A DNA stretch of 64,000 bases, from assembly GCF_014650895.1 (NCBI RefSeq), contig NZ_BMVV01000015.1:144495-208494 (forward strand). Direction: 5' to 3'. Below the pieces are notes generated by a model, which made no database searches, was not told where the DNA came from, and saw nothing but the letters and a program-made list of their open reading frames with translations. A program made the translations under genes and the position numbers. This stretch comes from Streptomyces omiyaensis (lineage in GTDB: Bacteria > Actinomycetota > Actinomycetes > Streptomycetales > Streptomycetaceae). This document shows positions 1 to 8,687 of this stretch, piece by piece (the first letter of the stretch is position 1; each line of letters opens with the position of its first letter).

Positions 1-729
1 GGAGACGGCGGTGCCGCCGGCGGCGCTCAGCCGCAGCGTCTCGCCCGGGCGGACCCCGTCCACCAGGGCGGTGCTCATCGCCCCGCCCCGGATCCGGCTG
101 ACGTGCAGGTCGAGCGTGCCGTCCTCGCGGGGCGCGTTGCCGAGGGAGTAGGTGCGCCACACGCGGGGGACCCGGAGCGTGCTGACGCCGGCGTACTGGC
201 CGGGGAGGTAGGGGTACGGCCGCCGGGGGCGGAGGGTCAGGACGGCCAGGTCGTCGCCGTGCCGCCGGTGGCCGACGACGTCCGTGTCCCACCAGGCGGG
301 CTCCCCGGCCGCCACGGCCTCCTGCGCGCCCCGCAGCATCAGCTCGGCGACCAGCCCGTACGCCTCCGACCACGCCTTCTCCGCCTCGACCGTCCACATC
401 GCCCCGGCGGTGTGGGCGAAGGCGGCGAGGAGGCTCTCGCCGACGGCCGCGTAGAGGGCGGGGGTGGCGAGGAACTTGCGGTGGTCGCGGCCGAGGCGGC
501 CCAGATAGGCGGGGAGGCCGGGATCGTCGAGGCCGGTCACCACGTGGGTGAGTGCGGCGAAGAGGCGGTCGCGCTGCGGGACCATGTCCTCGGGGAAGAG
601 CTCGCGCACCCCCGGGTTGCGCCAGAAGAGGTGCGAGTAGAAGTACGTGACGGCGTGTTCGGCGCGTCTCTCGACGACCGCGAACGTGCTTCTGAGCAAG
701 GGGAGGTCCACGCGGGAAATGTAGGGCAC
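1..729 (-). CDS. Flavohemoglobin-like globin/FAD oxidoreductase (3' end cut by window)
   Basis: The visible 243 residues match a globin domain followed by the start of a ferredoxin-reductase FAD domain, as in flavohemoglobins that oxidise nitric oxide to nitrate. The globin part carries YFYSHLF (B-helix tyrosine region) and LGRDHRKF, whose His is the likely proximal haem ligand. The FAD part carries WRTYSLGNAP, the RxYS-type flavin motif. The start is GTG at 729, because an in-frame TGA lies three codons upstream. The NAD-binding C-terminus lies outside the window. The gene is divergent from the P450, with a perfect inverted repeat between them. Family assignment is confident. NO dioxygenase function is inferred from the family and could not be checked without the C-terminus. 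Confidence 0.85.
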   Translation of the reverse strand, partial: MPYISRVDLPLLRSTFAVVERRAEHAVTYFYSHLFWRNPGVRELFPEDMVPQRDRLFAALTHVVTGLDDPGLPAYLGRLGRDHRKFLATPALYAAVGESLLAAFAHTAGAMWTVEAEKAWSEAYGLVAELMLRGAQEAVAAGEPAWWDTDVVGHRRHGDDLAVLTLRPRRPYPYLPGQYAGVSTLRVPRVWRTYSLGNAPREDGTLDLHVSRIRGGAMSTALVDGVRPGETLRLSAAGGTAVS

Positions 730-740
730 GGGCCGTCACG

Positions 741-766
741 ACGTGATCACCGGGCGGTGATCACGT
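741..766. promoter_or_regulatory. Perfect 11-bp inverted repeat between divergent genes (operator candidate)
   Basis: Arms ACGTGATCACC (741-751) and GGTGATCACGT (756-766) are exact complements around a GGGC spacer. Each arm also contains the palindrome GTGATCAC. The repeat lies 12 bp from the flavohemoglobin start and 47 bp from the P450 start, so one bound regulator could act on both. The regulator is unknown. Confidence 0.55.
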
Positions 767-812
767 CAGGTCGGCCGGAGGGGTGCGGAGAGCCTGACGG
801 TACGGTCGGGGA

Positions 813-2225
813 GTGAGTGAAGGACCCGCCCCGATGCCCGGTACGCCCGGTACGCCCGCCGGACCCGGCACGCCGGGCGCCCCCGCCGCCCCCCGCCCCC
901 CCGCCGCGGGCCCCGCCCCCGCCGCCTGCCCGGTCTCCGGCGGCGCCGGGGACGGCGGCGCCGCTCCCGGACCCGGCGGCGGGCCGGTGCCGGAGCTGTT
1001 CAGCTGGGAGTTCGCGAGCGATCCGTACCCGGCGTACGCCTGGCTGCGGGAGCACGCGCCGGTGCACCGGACGACGCTGCCCAGCGGGGTCGACGCGTGG
1101 CTGGTGACCCGGTACGCGGACGCCCGGCAGGCCCTCGCCGACCAGCGGCTCTCCAAGAACCCGGTCCACCATGCCGAACCGGGCAAGACCGGCATTCCCG
1201 GCGAGCGCAGCGCCGGTCTGATGACCCACCTCCTCAACATCGACCCGCCGGACCACACCCGGCTGCGGCGGCTGGTGTCGAAGGCCTTCACGCCGCGCCG
1301 GGTCGCCGCCTTCGCGCCGCGCGTGCAGGAGCTGACGGACCGGCTGATCGACGACTTCGCCGCGCGGGGGAGCGCCGACCTCATCCACGAGTTCGCCTTC
1401 CCGCTGCCCATCTACGCCATCTGCGACATGCTCGGCGTGCCCGCCGAGGACCAGGACGACTTCCGGGACTGGGCCGGGATGATGATCCGGCACGGCGGGG
1501 GCCCGCGCGGCGGGGTGGCGCGGTCGGTGAAGAAGATCCGCGGATACCTGGCGGAGCTCATCCACCGCAAGCGGGAGCGCCTGGGCGAGGACGGGTCGGA
1601 CGACCTCATCTCCGGGCTGATCCGCGCCTCCGACCACGGCGACCACCTCACCGAGGCCGAGGCCGTCGCGATGTGCTTCGTGCTGCTCTTCGCCGGCTTC
1701 GAGACCACCATCAACCTCATCGGCAACGGCGCCTACGCCCTGCTGCGCAACCCGGGGCAGCGGGCCCTCCTCCAGTCCTCGCTGGCCGCCGGGGAGCGGG
1801 GGCTCCTGGAGACCGGGGTCGAGGAGCTGCTGCGGTACGACGGGCCGGTCGAGCTGGCCACCTGGCGGTACGCGACCACCGGCCTGACCCTCGGCGGGCG
1901 GGCGATCCCGGCCGGGGACCCGGTCCTCGTCGTCCTGGCGGCGGCCGACCGCGACCCGGACCGCTTCGGCGCGCCGGACACCCTCGACCTCGCCCGCGGG
2001 GACAACCAGCACCTCGGGTACGGGCACGGCATCCACTACTGCCTGGGTGCGCCGCTCGCCCGGCTGGAGGGGCAGACCGCGCTCGCCACCCTGCTGACCC
2101 GCCTGCCGGACCTGCGACTTGGCGTGGATCCGGACGAACTGCGGTGGCGCGGCGGGCTCATCATGAGGGGGTTGCGCACGCTTCCGGTGGAGTTCACCCC
2201 ATCCGCACCCCCGCAGGTCACGTGA
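813..2225 (+). CDS. Cytochrome P450
   Basis: This is a soluble bacterial class I cytochrome P450 monooxygenase. The signatures are in order: I-helix AGFETT near residue 293, ExxR as EELLR near 337-340, and the haem loop YGHGIHYCLGAPLAR with the thiolate Cys near residue 410. The first ~65 residues are a Pro/Ala/Gly-rich extension unlike the P450 core. GTG at 813 gives 470 residues. An in-frame ATG at 834, preceded by AAGGA, is an equally plausible start and would shorten the extension. No ferredoxin or ferredoxin reductase gene is adjacent on this side, although the divergent neighbour is a flavin oxidoreductase. The substrate cannot be inferred. Confidence 0.93.
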   Translation: MSEGPAPMPGTPGTPAGPGTPGAPAAPRPPAAGPAPAACPVSGGAGDGGAAPGPGGGPVPELFSWEFASDPYPAYAWLREHAPVHRTTLPSGVDAWLVTRYADARQALADQRLSKNPVHHAEPGKTGIPGERSAGLMTHLLNIDPPDHTRLRRLVSKAFTPRRVAAFAPRVQELTDRLIDDFAARGSADLIHEFAFPLPIYAICDMLGVPAEDQDDFRDWAGMMIRHGGGPRGGVARSVKKIRGYLAELIHRKRERLGEDGSDDLISGLIRASDHGDHLTEAEAVAMCFVLLFAGFETTINLIGNGAYALLRNPGQRALLQSSLAAGERGLLETGVEELLRYDGPVELATWRYATTGLTLGGRAIPAGDPVLVVLAAADRDPDRFGAPDTLDLARGDNQHLGYGHGIHYCLGAPLARLEGQTALATLLTRLPDLRLGVDPDELRWRGGLIMRGLRTLPVEFTPSAPPQVT

Positions 2226-2271
2226 CGACGTGTCAGAAATGTGATCTTCACGTGATCGGGAAGCCATCGAC

Positions 2272-2301
2272 TTGTGACGGACGTTCGAATGCGGCTACCT
2301 T
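2272..2301 (+). promoter_or_regulatory. Candidate promoter of the first rpf gene
   Basis: TTGTGA (2272-2277) and TACCTT (2296-2301) are separated by 18 bp and lie 67 bp upstream of the start codon. GTGATC repeats at 2241 and 2252, 11 bp apart and therefore on one face of the helix, sit just upstream of the -35 box. They resemble the half-sites at 741-766. Confidence 0.45.
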
Positions 2302-2367
2302 CGCGCCAGCGTTCGGCCGGAACCCGGCCGTCCCCACCGTCCCTGCCGTCACGCGAAAGGCCCCGAC

Positions 2368-3504
2368 ATGCTTTCCGGAAACGGACGACACCGTCGACCC
2401 CGTCAGGCTCCCGCGCTCGTCGTCACCGCGGGAGTGACCGGATCCGCCATGGCGCTGCCGCTGCTCGCCACCGGCTCCGCCTCCGCCGCCGACGCGGCCA
2501 CCTGGGACCGGGTCGCCGCCTGCGAGTCCGCCGGCCAGTGGAGCGCCAACTTCGGCAACGGCATGTACGGCGGCCTCCAGATGACGCAGGAGGCGTGGGA
2601 GCGGTACGGCGGACTCGCGTACGCCCCCAGCCCCGACCTCGCCAGCCGCGCCCAGCAGATCACCGTCGCCGACAAGGCGCTCGCCTCCGGCAGCACGGAC
2701 TGGGCGACCTGCGCCCCCATCGCCGGCCTGAAGAACGACGGCAGGGCGACCGGCGTCCAGCCGGGTCCCGCCGTCCAGCAGGAGGACGAGGGCGGCGTGG
2801 CCCCCGAGTCGAACTGGACCGGCGGCGCCTCCGCCTCCGGAGCCGCCCCCTCCTCCGCCCCCACGGCGGCGCCGGCCCCCGCGGTGGGCGAGAAGGCGGA
2901 GAAGGCCGCGGAGCGGCAGGAGGCCGTCACCGCCCCGGCGACGCCCACCGCGCCCGCCGGTTCCGGCGCGCCCTCGGTCCCGGCGCCCTCCGGCACGGTC
3001 ACGCCGCCGCCCGCGGGCGTCACCCCGGAGACCCCCGTGGGCACCACGCCGGGCGTCCCGGACGCCTCCACGGGCACGCCGGTCGCCCCGGAGGCCCCGG
3101 ACACCCCCGTGGCGCCCCCGGAGGGCTCGGAGTCCCCCCTGGCGCCCACCACCCCGGTGACCCCCGGCGCGGACGGGACCGACGCGTCGCCGGCCGCGCC
3201 CGGGACGGGCAAGCACCGGGGCGAGGCCGCCCCGGAGGAAACCGGCGTAACGGACACTGCATCCGATTCCGGTCGTCATGCCGCAGCAGAGGACAAGGTC
3301 ACCTCAACCCCCGTCAACGCGGACGCAAGTGACGCGTACACGGTGCAGCCGGGTGACAGCCTGTCGGAGATTGCGCAGGAGAACGATCTCCCCGGCGGCT
3401 GGGACGCCCTCTACGACGCCAACCGCCGGACGGTCGGCGTCGACCCGGATCTCATCCTCCCTGGTCAGAGCCTTGAGTTGACGACCCCTCCGTCGGAGAA
3501 GTGA
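2368..3504 (+). CDS. Secreted resuscitation-promoting factor with C-terminal LysM
   Basis: This is a secreted peptidoglycan-cleaving enzyme of the Rpf family, lysozyme-like hydrolases that help dormant actinomycete cells and spores resume growth. Residues 1-40 form a signal peptide ending in ASA. The Rpf domain follows (about 42-120) with WDRVAACESAGQW, in which Glu53 is the expected catalytic acid. Residues ~125-325 are a Pro/Ala/Thr-rich wall-spanning linker. The C-terminus is a LysM peptidoglycan-binding domain (YTVQPGDSLSEIAQ... ILPGQSLEL). Its paralogue rpfA lies immediately downstream. Unlike rpfA, this gene has a short leader without a recognisable ydaO riboswitch, so the two are probably controlled differently. 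In S. coelicolor a second rpf gene also adjoins rpfA, but I leave the symbol open. Confidence 0.92.
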   Translation: MLSGNGRHRRPRQAPALVVTAGVTGSAMALPLLATGSASAADAATWDRVAACESAGQWSANFGNGMYGGLQMTQEAWERYGGLAYAPSPDLASRAQQITVADKALASGSTDWATCAPIAGLKNDGRATGVQPGPAVQQEDEGGVAPESNWTGGASASGAAPSSAPTAAPAPAVGEKAEKAAERQEAVTAPATPTAPAGSGAPSVPAPSGTVTPPPAGVTPETPVGTTPGVPDASTGTPVAPEAPDTPVAPPEGSESPLAPTTPVTPGADGTDASPAAPGTGKHRGEAAPEETGVTDTASDSGRHAAAEDKVTSTPVNADASDAYTVQPGDSLSEIAQENDLPGGWDALYDANRRTVGVDPDLILPGQSLELTTPPSEK

Positions 3505-3585
3505 GGGCGTTTCAGGGGATTATGTCCAGTTTTGGGAAAGTGAGACATGGGTCTCTTCGCCCCAACTGGCGTGTCACGTCCGCAA

Positions 3586-3639
3586 ACTTTGCTTCCGTCA
3601 GGCCTCACCTGGGCAAACGAGGTCTGACGGAGTGCAAGT
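3586..3639 (+). terminator. Hairpin between the two rpf genes
   Basis: The stem pairs CCGTCAGGCCTC (3595-3606) with GAGGTCTGACGG (3619-3630), with one G-U pair. It extends outward through TTTGC/GCAAG-type pairing with a bulge. A short T-run follows on the plus strand (ATTTG). It probably terminates the first rpf transcript before the rpfA promoter. Confidence 0.5.
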
Positions 3640-3667
3640 AAGGGCGATTTGTCCGACGTGAGCCTCT

Positions 3668-3697
3668 TTGAACTTCGAGCACGTGTGTGTCTACGGT
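3668..3697 (+). promoter_or_regulatory. Candidate rpfA promoter
   Basis: TTGAAC (3668-3673) and TACGGT (3692-3697) have an 18-bp spacer and lie just upstream of the riboswitch, as expected for a transcript that begins with the aptamer. Confidence 0.4.
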
Positions 3698-3728
3698 CGT
3701 CACCGCTCGCCACCGCGGGCCCCGTCGA

Positions 3729-3932
3729 CCGAAACGCCGAGTCCTGCCGTCGGCCGCCGGGAACCGTCGTCGCGAAAGCGCCGCAGGCAGGAGTGGGGGA
3801 CCCAAGGTTTGCGCCGGTCCCGGCCGTCGAGAACGACGGCCGACGACCGGCTAGGGGTGAAGCCGCGCGCAAGGACGCGCGGCCGGGCGAACTCTTCCGG
3901 CCCGAACCCGACAGCTCACCTCACAGGCGTCG
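3729..3932 (+). ncRNA. ydaO-type c-di-AMP riboswitch in the rpfA leader
   Basis: The leader carries the conserved blocks of the ydaO motif in the right order. ACGCCGAGTCCTGCC (3734-3748) comes first, then GGCAGGAG pairing back to GTCCTGCC. Next are GGGGGACCCAA (3795-3805), AGGGGTGAAGCC (3853-3864) and a GC hairpin at 3863-3882. The element closes with CCCGACAGCTCACCTC and AGGCGT near 3907-3929, where the final GGCGT can pair with the initial ACGCC. This class binds cyclic di-AMP and, in Streptomyces, lowers rpfA expression when the ligand is abundant (established for S. coelicolor rpfA). The 3' edge lies ~18 nt from the start codon, so a gene-off switch is expected here. No covariance model was run. 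Confidence 0.9.
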
Positions 3933-3949
3933 GTAGAAGAGGAAACTCC

Positions 3950-4675
3950 ATGCTGTTCTCCGGCACGGGCAAGCGTCGTCGTCCCTCCAAGGCCACTCGC
4001 GTCGTCGCCCTCGTCGGCGTCACCGGTGCGGCCGTCGCCGCCCCGCTGATGGCCGCCGGCACCGCCTCGGCCGCCACCGCCTCCGAGTGGGACCGCGTCG
4101 CCCAGTGCGAGTCCGGCGGCAACTGGTCCATCAACACGGGCAACGGCTACTACGGCGGCCTCCAGTTCTCCGCCTCCACCTGGGCCGCGTACGGCGGCAC
4201 CGCCTACGCCTCCACGGCCAACCAGGCCAGCAAGTCGCAGCAGATCGCCATCGCCGAGAAGGTCCTCGCGGGCCAGGGCAAGGGCGCCTGGCCGAGCTGT
4301 GGCGTGGGCCTCTCCTCCGCCTCCTACGACGGCGGCTCCGCCGAGGCCGCGCCGCAGCAGCAGAGCGCCCCGAAGCAGAGCGCCCCGGAGCGCACCGCCG
4401 AGCAGCCCGCCAACCGCAGCGAGCAGCGCCAGGCCCCGAAGCGCACCACCGAGGCCGCGCCGCAGGCCGCCGCCAAGAAGACCGTCACCACCCCGACCGG
4501 CAAGAAGGTCAAGAAGGGCGACGGCGAGTACAAGGTCACGGCCGGCGACACCCTCAGCAAGATCGCCCAGGCGCAGGGCGTCGACGGCGGCTGGGCCGAG
4601 CTCTTCGAGCTCAACAAGGACGTCGTCGAGAACGCCGACCTGATCTACCCGGGCCAGCAGCTCCACCTGAAGTGA
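3950..4675 (+). CDS. rpfA: Resuscitation-promoting factor RpfA
   Basis: This 241-residue secreted cell-wall hydrolase has a signal peptide (1-41, ending TASAA) and an Rpf domain (about 42-118). EWDRVAQCESGGNWS contains the predicted catalytic Glu54. A Gln/Ala/Pro-rich linker (~125-190) and a LysM domain (193-240, YKVTAGDTLSKIAQ... IYPGQQLHL) follow. The start is the ATG preceded by AGAGGAAAC. Upstream in-frame extension is ruled out because that region is the riboswitch. Rpf enzymes cut glycan strands to permit spore germination and exit from dormancy. The adjacent riboswitch ties production to c-di-AMP. The gene sits directly upstream of eno, as rpfA does in S. coelicolor. Confidence 0.95.
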   Translation: MLFSGTGKRRRPSKATRVVALVGVTGAAVAAPLMAAGTASAATASEWDRVAQCESGGNWSINTGNGYYGGLQFSASTWAAYGGTAYASTANQASKSQQIAIAEKVLAGQGKGAWPSCGVGLSSASYDGGSAEAAPQQQSAPKQSAPERTAEQPANRSEQRQAPKRTTEAAPQAAAKKTVTTPTGKKVKKGDGEYKVTAGDTLSKIAQAQGVDGGWAELFELNKDVVENADLIYPGQQLHLK

Positions 4676-4686
4676 CCCCCGCGGTC

Positions 4687-4710
4687 CCGGTGAGTCCGGC
4701 GGCTCACCGG
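4687..4710 (+). terminator. rpfA terminator hairpin
   Basis: CCGGTGAG (4687-4694) and CTCACCGG (4703-4710) form a perfect 8-bp stem with an 8-nt loop, 11 nt after the rpfA stop codon. Confidence 0.65.
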
Positions 4711-4901
4711 TACCCGACGACCCTCCCGCGGTGACCACCCCGGTCCCGAGCCCCCTTCCCCCGTGGCTCCGGACCGGGGTCCTGCCGTTACCGTCCAGTA
4801 GATTCCAGGTCTTTCGTCCTTCCATGGGTGCTCTTGGGCCCTTTTTCGTCCCAGGGGACGGGCGGTCGGCTGGCCGGAGCGCCCGAGCCGGTTAGGCTCT
4901 T

Positions 4902-4928
4902 GTCGCAAGGCGTACGAGACCTTGCGAC
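4902..4928. promoter_or_regulatory. 9-bp inverted repeat in the eno leader
   Basis: GTCGCAAGG (4902-4910) and CCTTGCGAC (4920-4928) are exact complements around a 9-nt spacer. They end 42 bp before the eno start and just downstream of a -10-like TAGGCT. The repeat may be an operator or an mRNA leader hairpin. Confidence 0.45.
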
Positions 4929-4970
4929 CCATGCGTCACACCTAGCGTCACATCCCAGAAGGAGATGCTC

Positions 4971-6251
<1,281 letters not shown>

Positions 6252-6253
6252 TC

Positions 6254-6279
6254 GCCGGGGCTGTGACATCCGCCCCGGC
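6254..6279 (+). terminator. eno terminator hairpin
   Basis: GCCGGGGC (6254-6261) and GCCCCGGC (6272-6279) form a perfect 8-bp stem immediately after the enolase stop codon. Confidence 0.65.
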
Positions 6280-6370
6280 ACCGTAGTTCCGTCCGTCCCC
6301 GCACCCGGTCCCGTACCGTGTGCGGGGACGCACGTTTGAGGGACACCGGAGACAGGGGAGGCGACACGAG

Positions 6371-6841
6371 ATGCCCGTGAAGGACCGGGACCGGTTCTCC
6401 ACCGCGACCCGGATCAGGCTGCTCGGAGAGCAGACCGCGGCTCGTGTCTACCGCTCCCAGACCCGGCGCCAGGCCCGGCGCTCCCGGCTCACCGGCCGCG
6501 CCGCCTTCCTCGCCCTCGTGGTCTGCTCCCTCGTCGTCGCCCTCGCCTACCCGATAAGGAGCTACGTCTCCCAGCAGGGCGAGATCGCCGACCAGGAGCG
6601 CAAGGCCGCCGAGGCCGCCCGGCGGGTCGAGGAGCTGCGGGACGAGAAGGCCCGCCTCCAGGACCCCGCCTACGTGCGCCGCCTCGCCCGCGAGCACCTC
6701 CACTACGTGCTCCCCGGCGAGACCGGCTTCACCGTGAACGACCCCGGGGCGGCCGACCGCCCCCGCGCCGACCAGGGCGCGGCGGACCGCCCCTGGTACG
6801 ACAACCTCTGGGACGGCGTGGACAACGCCGACCGCCGCTGA
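6371..6841 (+). CDS. ftsB: Septum-formation initiator FtsB/DivIC
   Basis: This is a bitopic division protein (actinobacterial DivIC/FtsB) that bridges FtsL and FtsQ in the divisome. The cytoplasmic N-terminus is basic (about 1-44). One membrane helix follows (AAFLALVVCSLVVALAYPI, ~45-65). An extracytoplasmic coiled coil comes next (GEIADQERKAAEAARRVEEL), then the conserved DPAYVRRLAREHLHYVLPGE segment. The tail is Ala/Asp/Arg-rich. ATG at 6371 has GGGGAGG nine bases upstream, giving 156 residues. It begins a tight three-gene run with DUF501 and ppx, a conserved actinobacterial arrangement next to eno. Confidence 0.93.
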   Translation: MPVKDRDRFSTATRIRLLGEQTAARVYRSQTRRQARRSRLTGRAAFLALVVCSLVVALAYPIRSYVSQQGEIADQERKAAEAARRVEELRDEKARLQDPAYVRRLAREHLHYVLPGETGFTVNDPGAADRPRADQGAADRPWYDNLWDGVDNADRR

Positions 6842-6863
6842 CCGACCCGACTCAGGATCCACG

Positions 6864-7406
6864 ATGGAAACGCCCCCTCCGCAGACCGAACGCACCGAGC
6901 CCACCGAGGCGGACGTCGCCGCCTTCGAAGCCCAGCTCGGCCGGCCGCCGCGCGGCCTGCGCGCCATCGCGCACCGCTGCCCCTGCGGCAACCCGGACGT
7001 CGTCGAGACCGCGCCCCGGCTGCCCGACGGCACCCCCTTCCCGACCACGTACTACCTCACCTGCCCCCGGGCGGCCTCGGCCATCGGCACCCTGGAGGCC
7101 AACGGGGTCATGAAGGAGATGCAGGCCCGGCTCGCCACCGACCCGGAGCTCGCCGACGCCTACCGCGCCGCGCACGAGGACTACCTCGCCCGCCGCGACG
7201 CCATCGAGGTCCTGGAGGGCTTCCCCAGCGCCGGCGGCATGCCCGACCGCGTGAAGTGCCTGCACGTCCTCGTCGGCCACTCGCTGGTCGCCGGCCCCGG
7301 CGTCAACCCCTTCGGCGACGAGGCCCTCGCGATGCTCCCCGAGTGGTGGGCCAAGGGCCCGTGCGTCACCCCGTGCGCGACCGGGGAAGAGGGGGAGGGC
7401 GAGTGA
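6864..7406 (+). CDS. DUF501 family protein
   Basis: This conserved actinobacterial protein of unknown function has 180 residues. Visible features are the Cys-rich HRCPCGNPDVVETAPRLPDG segment (about 42-61), TYYLTCPRAASAIGTLEANG, and a C-terminal GGMPDRVKCLHVLVGHSLV...NPFGDEAL block. The cysteines and histidines look conserved and could bind metal, which is inference only. It lies between ftsB and ppx and overlaps the ppx start by GTGA, so the two are probably translationally coupled. Confidence 0.9.
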   Translation: METPPPQTERTEPTEADVAAFEAQLGRPPRGLRAIAHRCPCGNPDVVETAPRLPDGTPFPTTYYLTCPRAASAIGTLEANGVMKEMQARLATDPELADAYRAAHEDYLARRDAIEVLEGFPSAGGMPDRVKCLHVLVGHSLVAGPGVNPFGDEALAMLPEWWAKGPCVTPCATGEEGEGE

Positions 7407-8317
7407 CCAGGGTCGCCGGGATCGACTGCGGCACGAACTCCATCCGCCTCCTCGTCGCCGACGTGCACCCGGAGACGGGCGAGCTGATCGAGCTGGACCG
7501 GCGGATGACGATCGTCCGGCTCGGCCAGGACGTCGACCGGACCGGCCGGCTCGCCCCCGAGGCGCTGGAGCGGACCTTCGCCGCCTGCCGCGCCTACGCG
7601 GCCGTCATCGAGGAGCTCGGCGCGGAGCGGATCCGCTTCGTCGCCACCTCCGCCTCCCGCGACGCCGAGAACCGGCAGGACTTCGTGGACGGGGTCGTGG
7701 CGATCCTCGGCGTCGAGCCCGAGGTCATCACCGGCGACCAGGAGGCGGAGTTCTCCTTCACCGGCGCCACCGGCGAGCTGCGCGGCGACGACCGCCGGCT
7801 GGTCGTGGACATCGGCGGCGGCTCCACCGAGTTCGTCGTCGGCAACCGGCACGTCGAGGCCGCCCGCTCCGTCGACATCGGCTGCGTCCGGCTCACCGAG
7901 CGGCACGTCCGCCACGACCCGGTCACCGCCGAGGAGGCCGAGGCGATCCGCGCCGACGTCCGCGCCGCCCTCGACCTCGCCGCCGCGACCGTCCCGATCG
8001 GCACGGCCGAGACCCTCGTCGGCCTCGCCGGCTCCGTCACCACCGTGGCCGCCATCGCCCTCGGGCTGCCGGAGTACGACTCCACGAAGATCCACCACGC
8101 GCGGATCCCCGCCGCCCGGGTCGCCGAGGTCACCCGCCTGCTGCTCTCCTCCACCCACGCCGAGCGGGCCGCGATCCCCGTGATCCACCCCGGCCGGGTG
8201 GACGTCATCGTGGCCGGCGCGCTCGTCCTCCAGGAGATCGTCGAGCGGGTCGGAGCCGCCGAGGTCGTGGTCAGCGAGCACGACATCCTCGATGGGATCG
8301 CCCTATCCGTGGCATAG
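7403..8317 (+). CDS. ppx: Exopolyphosphatase, Ppx/GppA family
   Basis: This member of the ASKHA-fold Ppx/GppA family hydrolyses terminal phosphates of polyphosphate and/or pppGpp. The 304-residue protein opens VAGIDCGTNSIRLLVADV, the first phosphate-binding motif. It has LGQDVDRTGRLAPEA, the TSASRDAENR loop, and the second nucleotide motif VVDIGGGSTEFVVG, followed by LVGLAGSVTTVAAIALGLP. The length fits the short actinobacterial form without the C-terminal HD-like extension. GTG at 7403 overlaps the DUF501 stop and follows a GGGGGAGGG ribosome binding site. A longer upstream reading of the frame overlaps DUF501 and is rejected. Confidence 0.93.
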   Translation: MTRVAGIDCGTNSIRLLVADVHPETGELIELDRRMTIVRLGQDVDRTGRLAPEALERTFAACRAYAAVIEELGAERIRFVATSASRDAENRQDFVDGVVAILGVEPEVITGDQEAEFSFTGATGELRGDDRRLVVDIGGGSTEFVVGNRHVEAARSVDIGCVRLTERHVRHDPVTAEEAEAIRADVRAALDLAAATVPIGTAETLVGLAGSVTTVAAIALGLPEYDSTKIHHARIPAARVAEVTRLLLSSTHAERAAIPVIHPGRVDVIVAGALVLQEIVERVGAAEVVVSEHDILDGIALSVA

Positions 8318-8361
8318 CGGGCAGCTATCGAGGCCTCCGGCGACACCCCGCCGGAACAGCT

Positions 8362-8379
8362 TCGTGAAGTTCTTCACAA
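8362..8379. promoter_or_regulatory. Candidate Rex operator upstream of ndh
   Basis: TCGTGAAGTTCTTCACAA matches the Rex consensus TTGTGAA-N4-TTCACAA at all but one conserved position. The core GTGAAGTTCTTCAC is a perfect palindrome. Rex senses NADH/NAD+ and commonly controls respiratory genes, so a site before an NADH dehydrogenase gene makes sense. The distance of about 310 bp to the ndh start is long. Confidence 0.5.
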
Positions 8380-8382
8380 GGA

Positions 8383-8446
8383 AAAGGGCCCTGATGGCGC
8401 CGGAGGGAGGTCTTTGGGCCTTCCGAGGGGCTCCTCGGGGCCCTTT
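8383..8446 (+). terminator. Large hairpin after ppx
   Basis: AAAGGGCCC (8383-8391) pairs with GGGCCCTTT (8438-8446). The enclosed sequence contains its own hairpin CCGAGG/CCTCGG. It is a terminator for the ppx operon or a leader structure of ndh. Confidence 0.5.
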
Positions 8447-8541
8447 CGCAGGCGCGGAGGCCACTTCGCTCGAGGTTTCCATCGTGTGAACGCACCCGCT
8501 GCTTGGGCGTTAACGGGGGCTCTCCGGTCCAGTTCAGTAGG

Positions 8542-8558
8542 GGTGAACAACGTTCACC
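8542..8558. promoter_or_regulatory. Palindrome GGTGAAC-N3-GTTCACC upstream of ndh
   Basis: The palindrome is perfect, with arms GGTGAAC and GTTCACC separated by AAC. It overlaps a -10-like TAGGGG at 8538-8543. It resembles a Rex site but its spacing is one base too long, so the cognate regulator is uncertain. Confidence 0.4.
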
Positions 8559-8687
8559 ACTGCATTCCGGTTCCTTTGCACGACCATGACGTGGATCACG
8601 TGGGCGGCGGAGTGTAGCAGAGCGCCCCGGGGAGCTTGTGAAGGGGCGCACGAGGTGGCCCCCCCGACTGGGTGGATACTCGATGCC

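Larger units (their letters stand above)
8318..8687. other. 370-bp intergenic region upstream of ndh
   Basis: No coding sequence is supported. The region holds, in order, a Rex-like palindrome (8362-8379), a large hairpin (8383-8446), a TGTGAACGC half-site (8485-8493) and a second palindrome (8542-8558). It appears to combine the ppx terminator with the ndh control region. Confidence 0.6.

Noticed and set aside
103..816. Plus-strand 237-codon frame at the window start
   Set aside because: It overlaps the real minus-strand flavohemoglobin gene and has no family-like motifs. It is a high-GC shadow frame.
2226..2367. A second ydaO riboswitch upstream of the first rpf gene
   Set aside because: The 142-bp leader lacks the conserved GGGGGACCCA, GGGGTGAA and CCCGACAGCT blocks and is too short.
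8542..8558. LexA (SOS) box at the ndh palindrome
   Set aside because: The actinobacterial SOS box needs GAAC-N4-GTTC. Here the spacing is three, and ndh is not a usual SOS gene.
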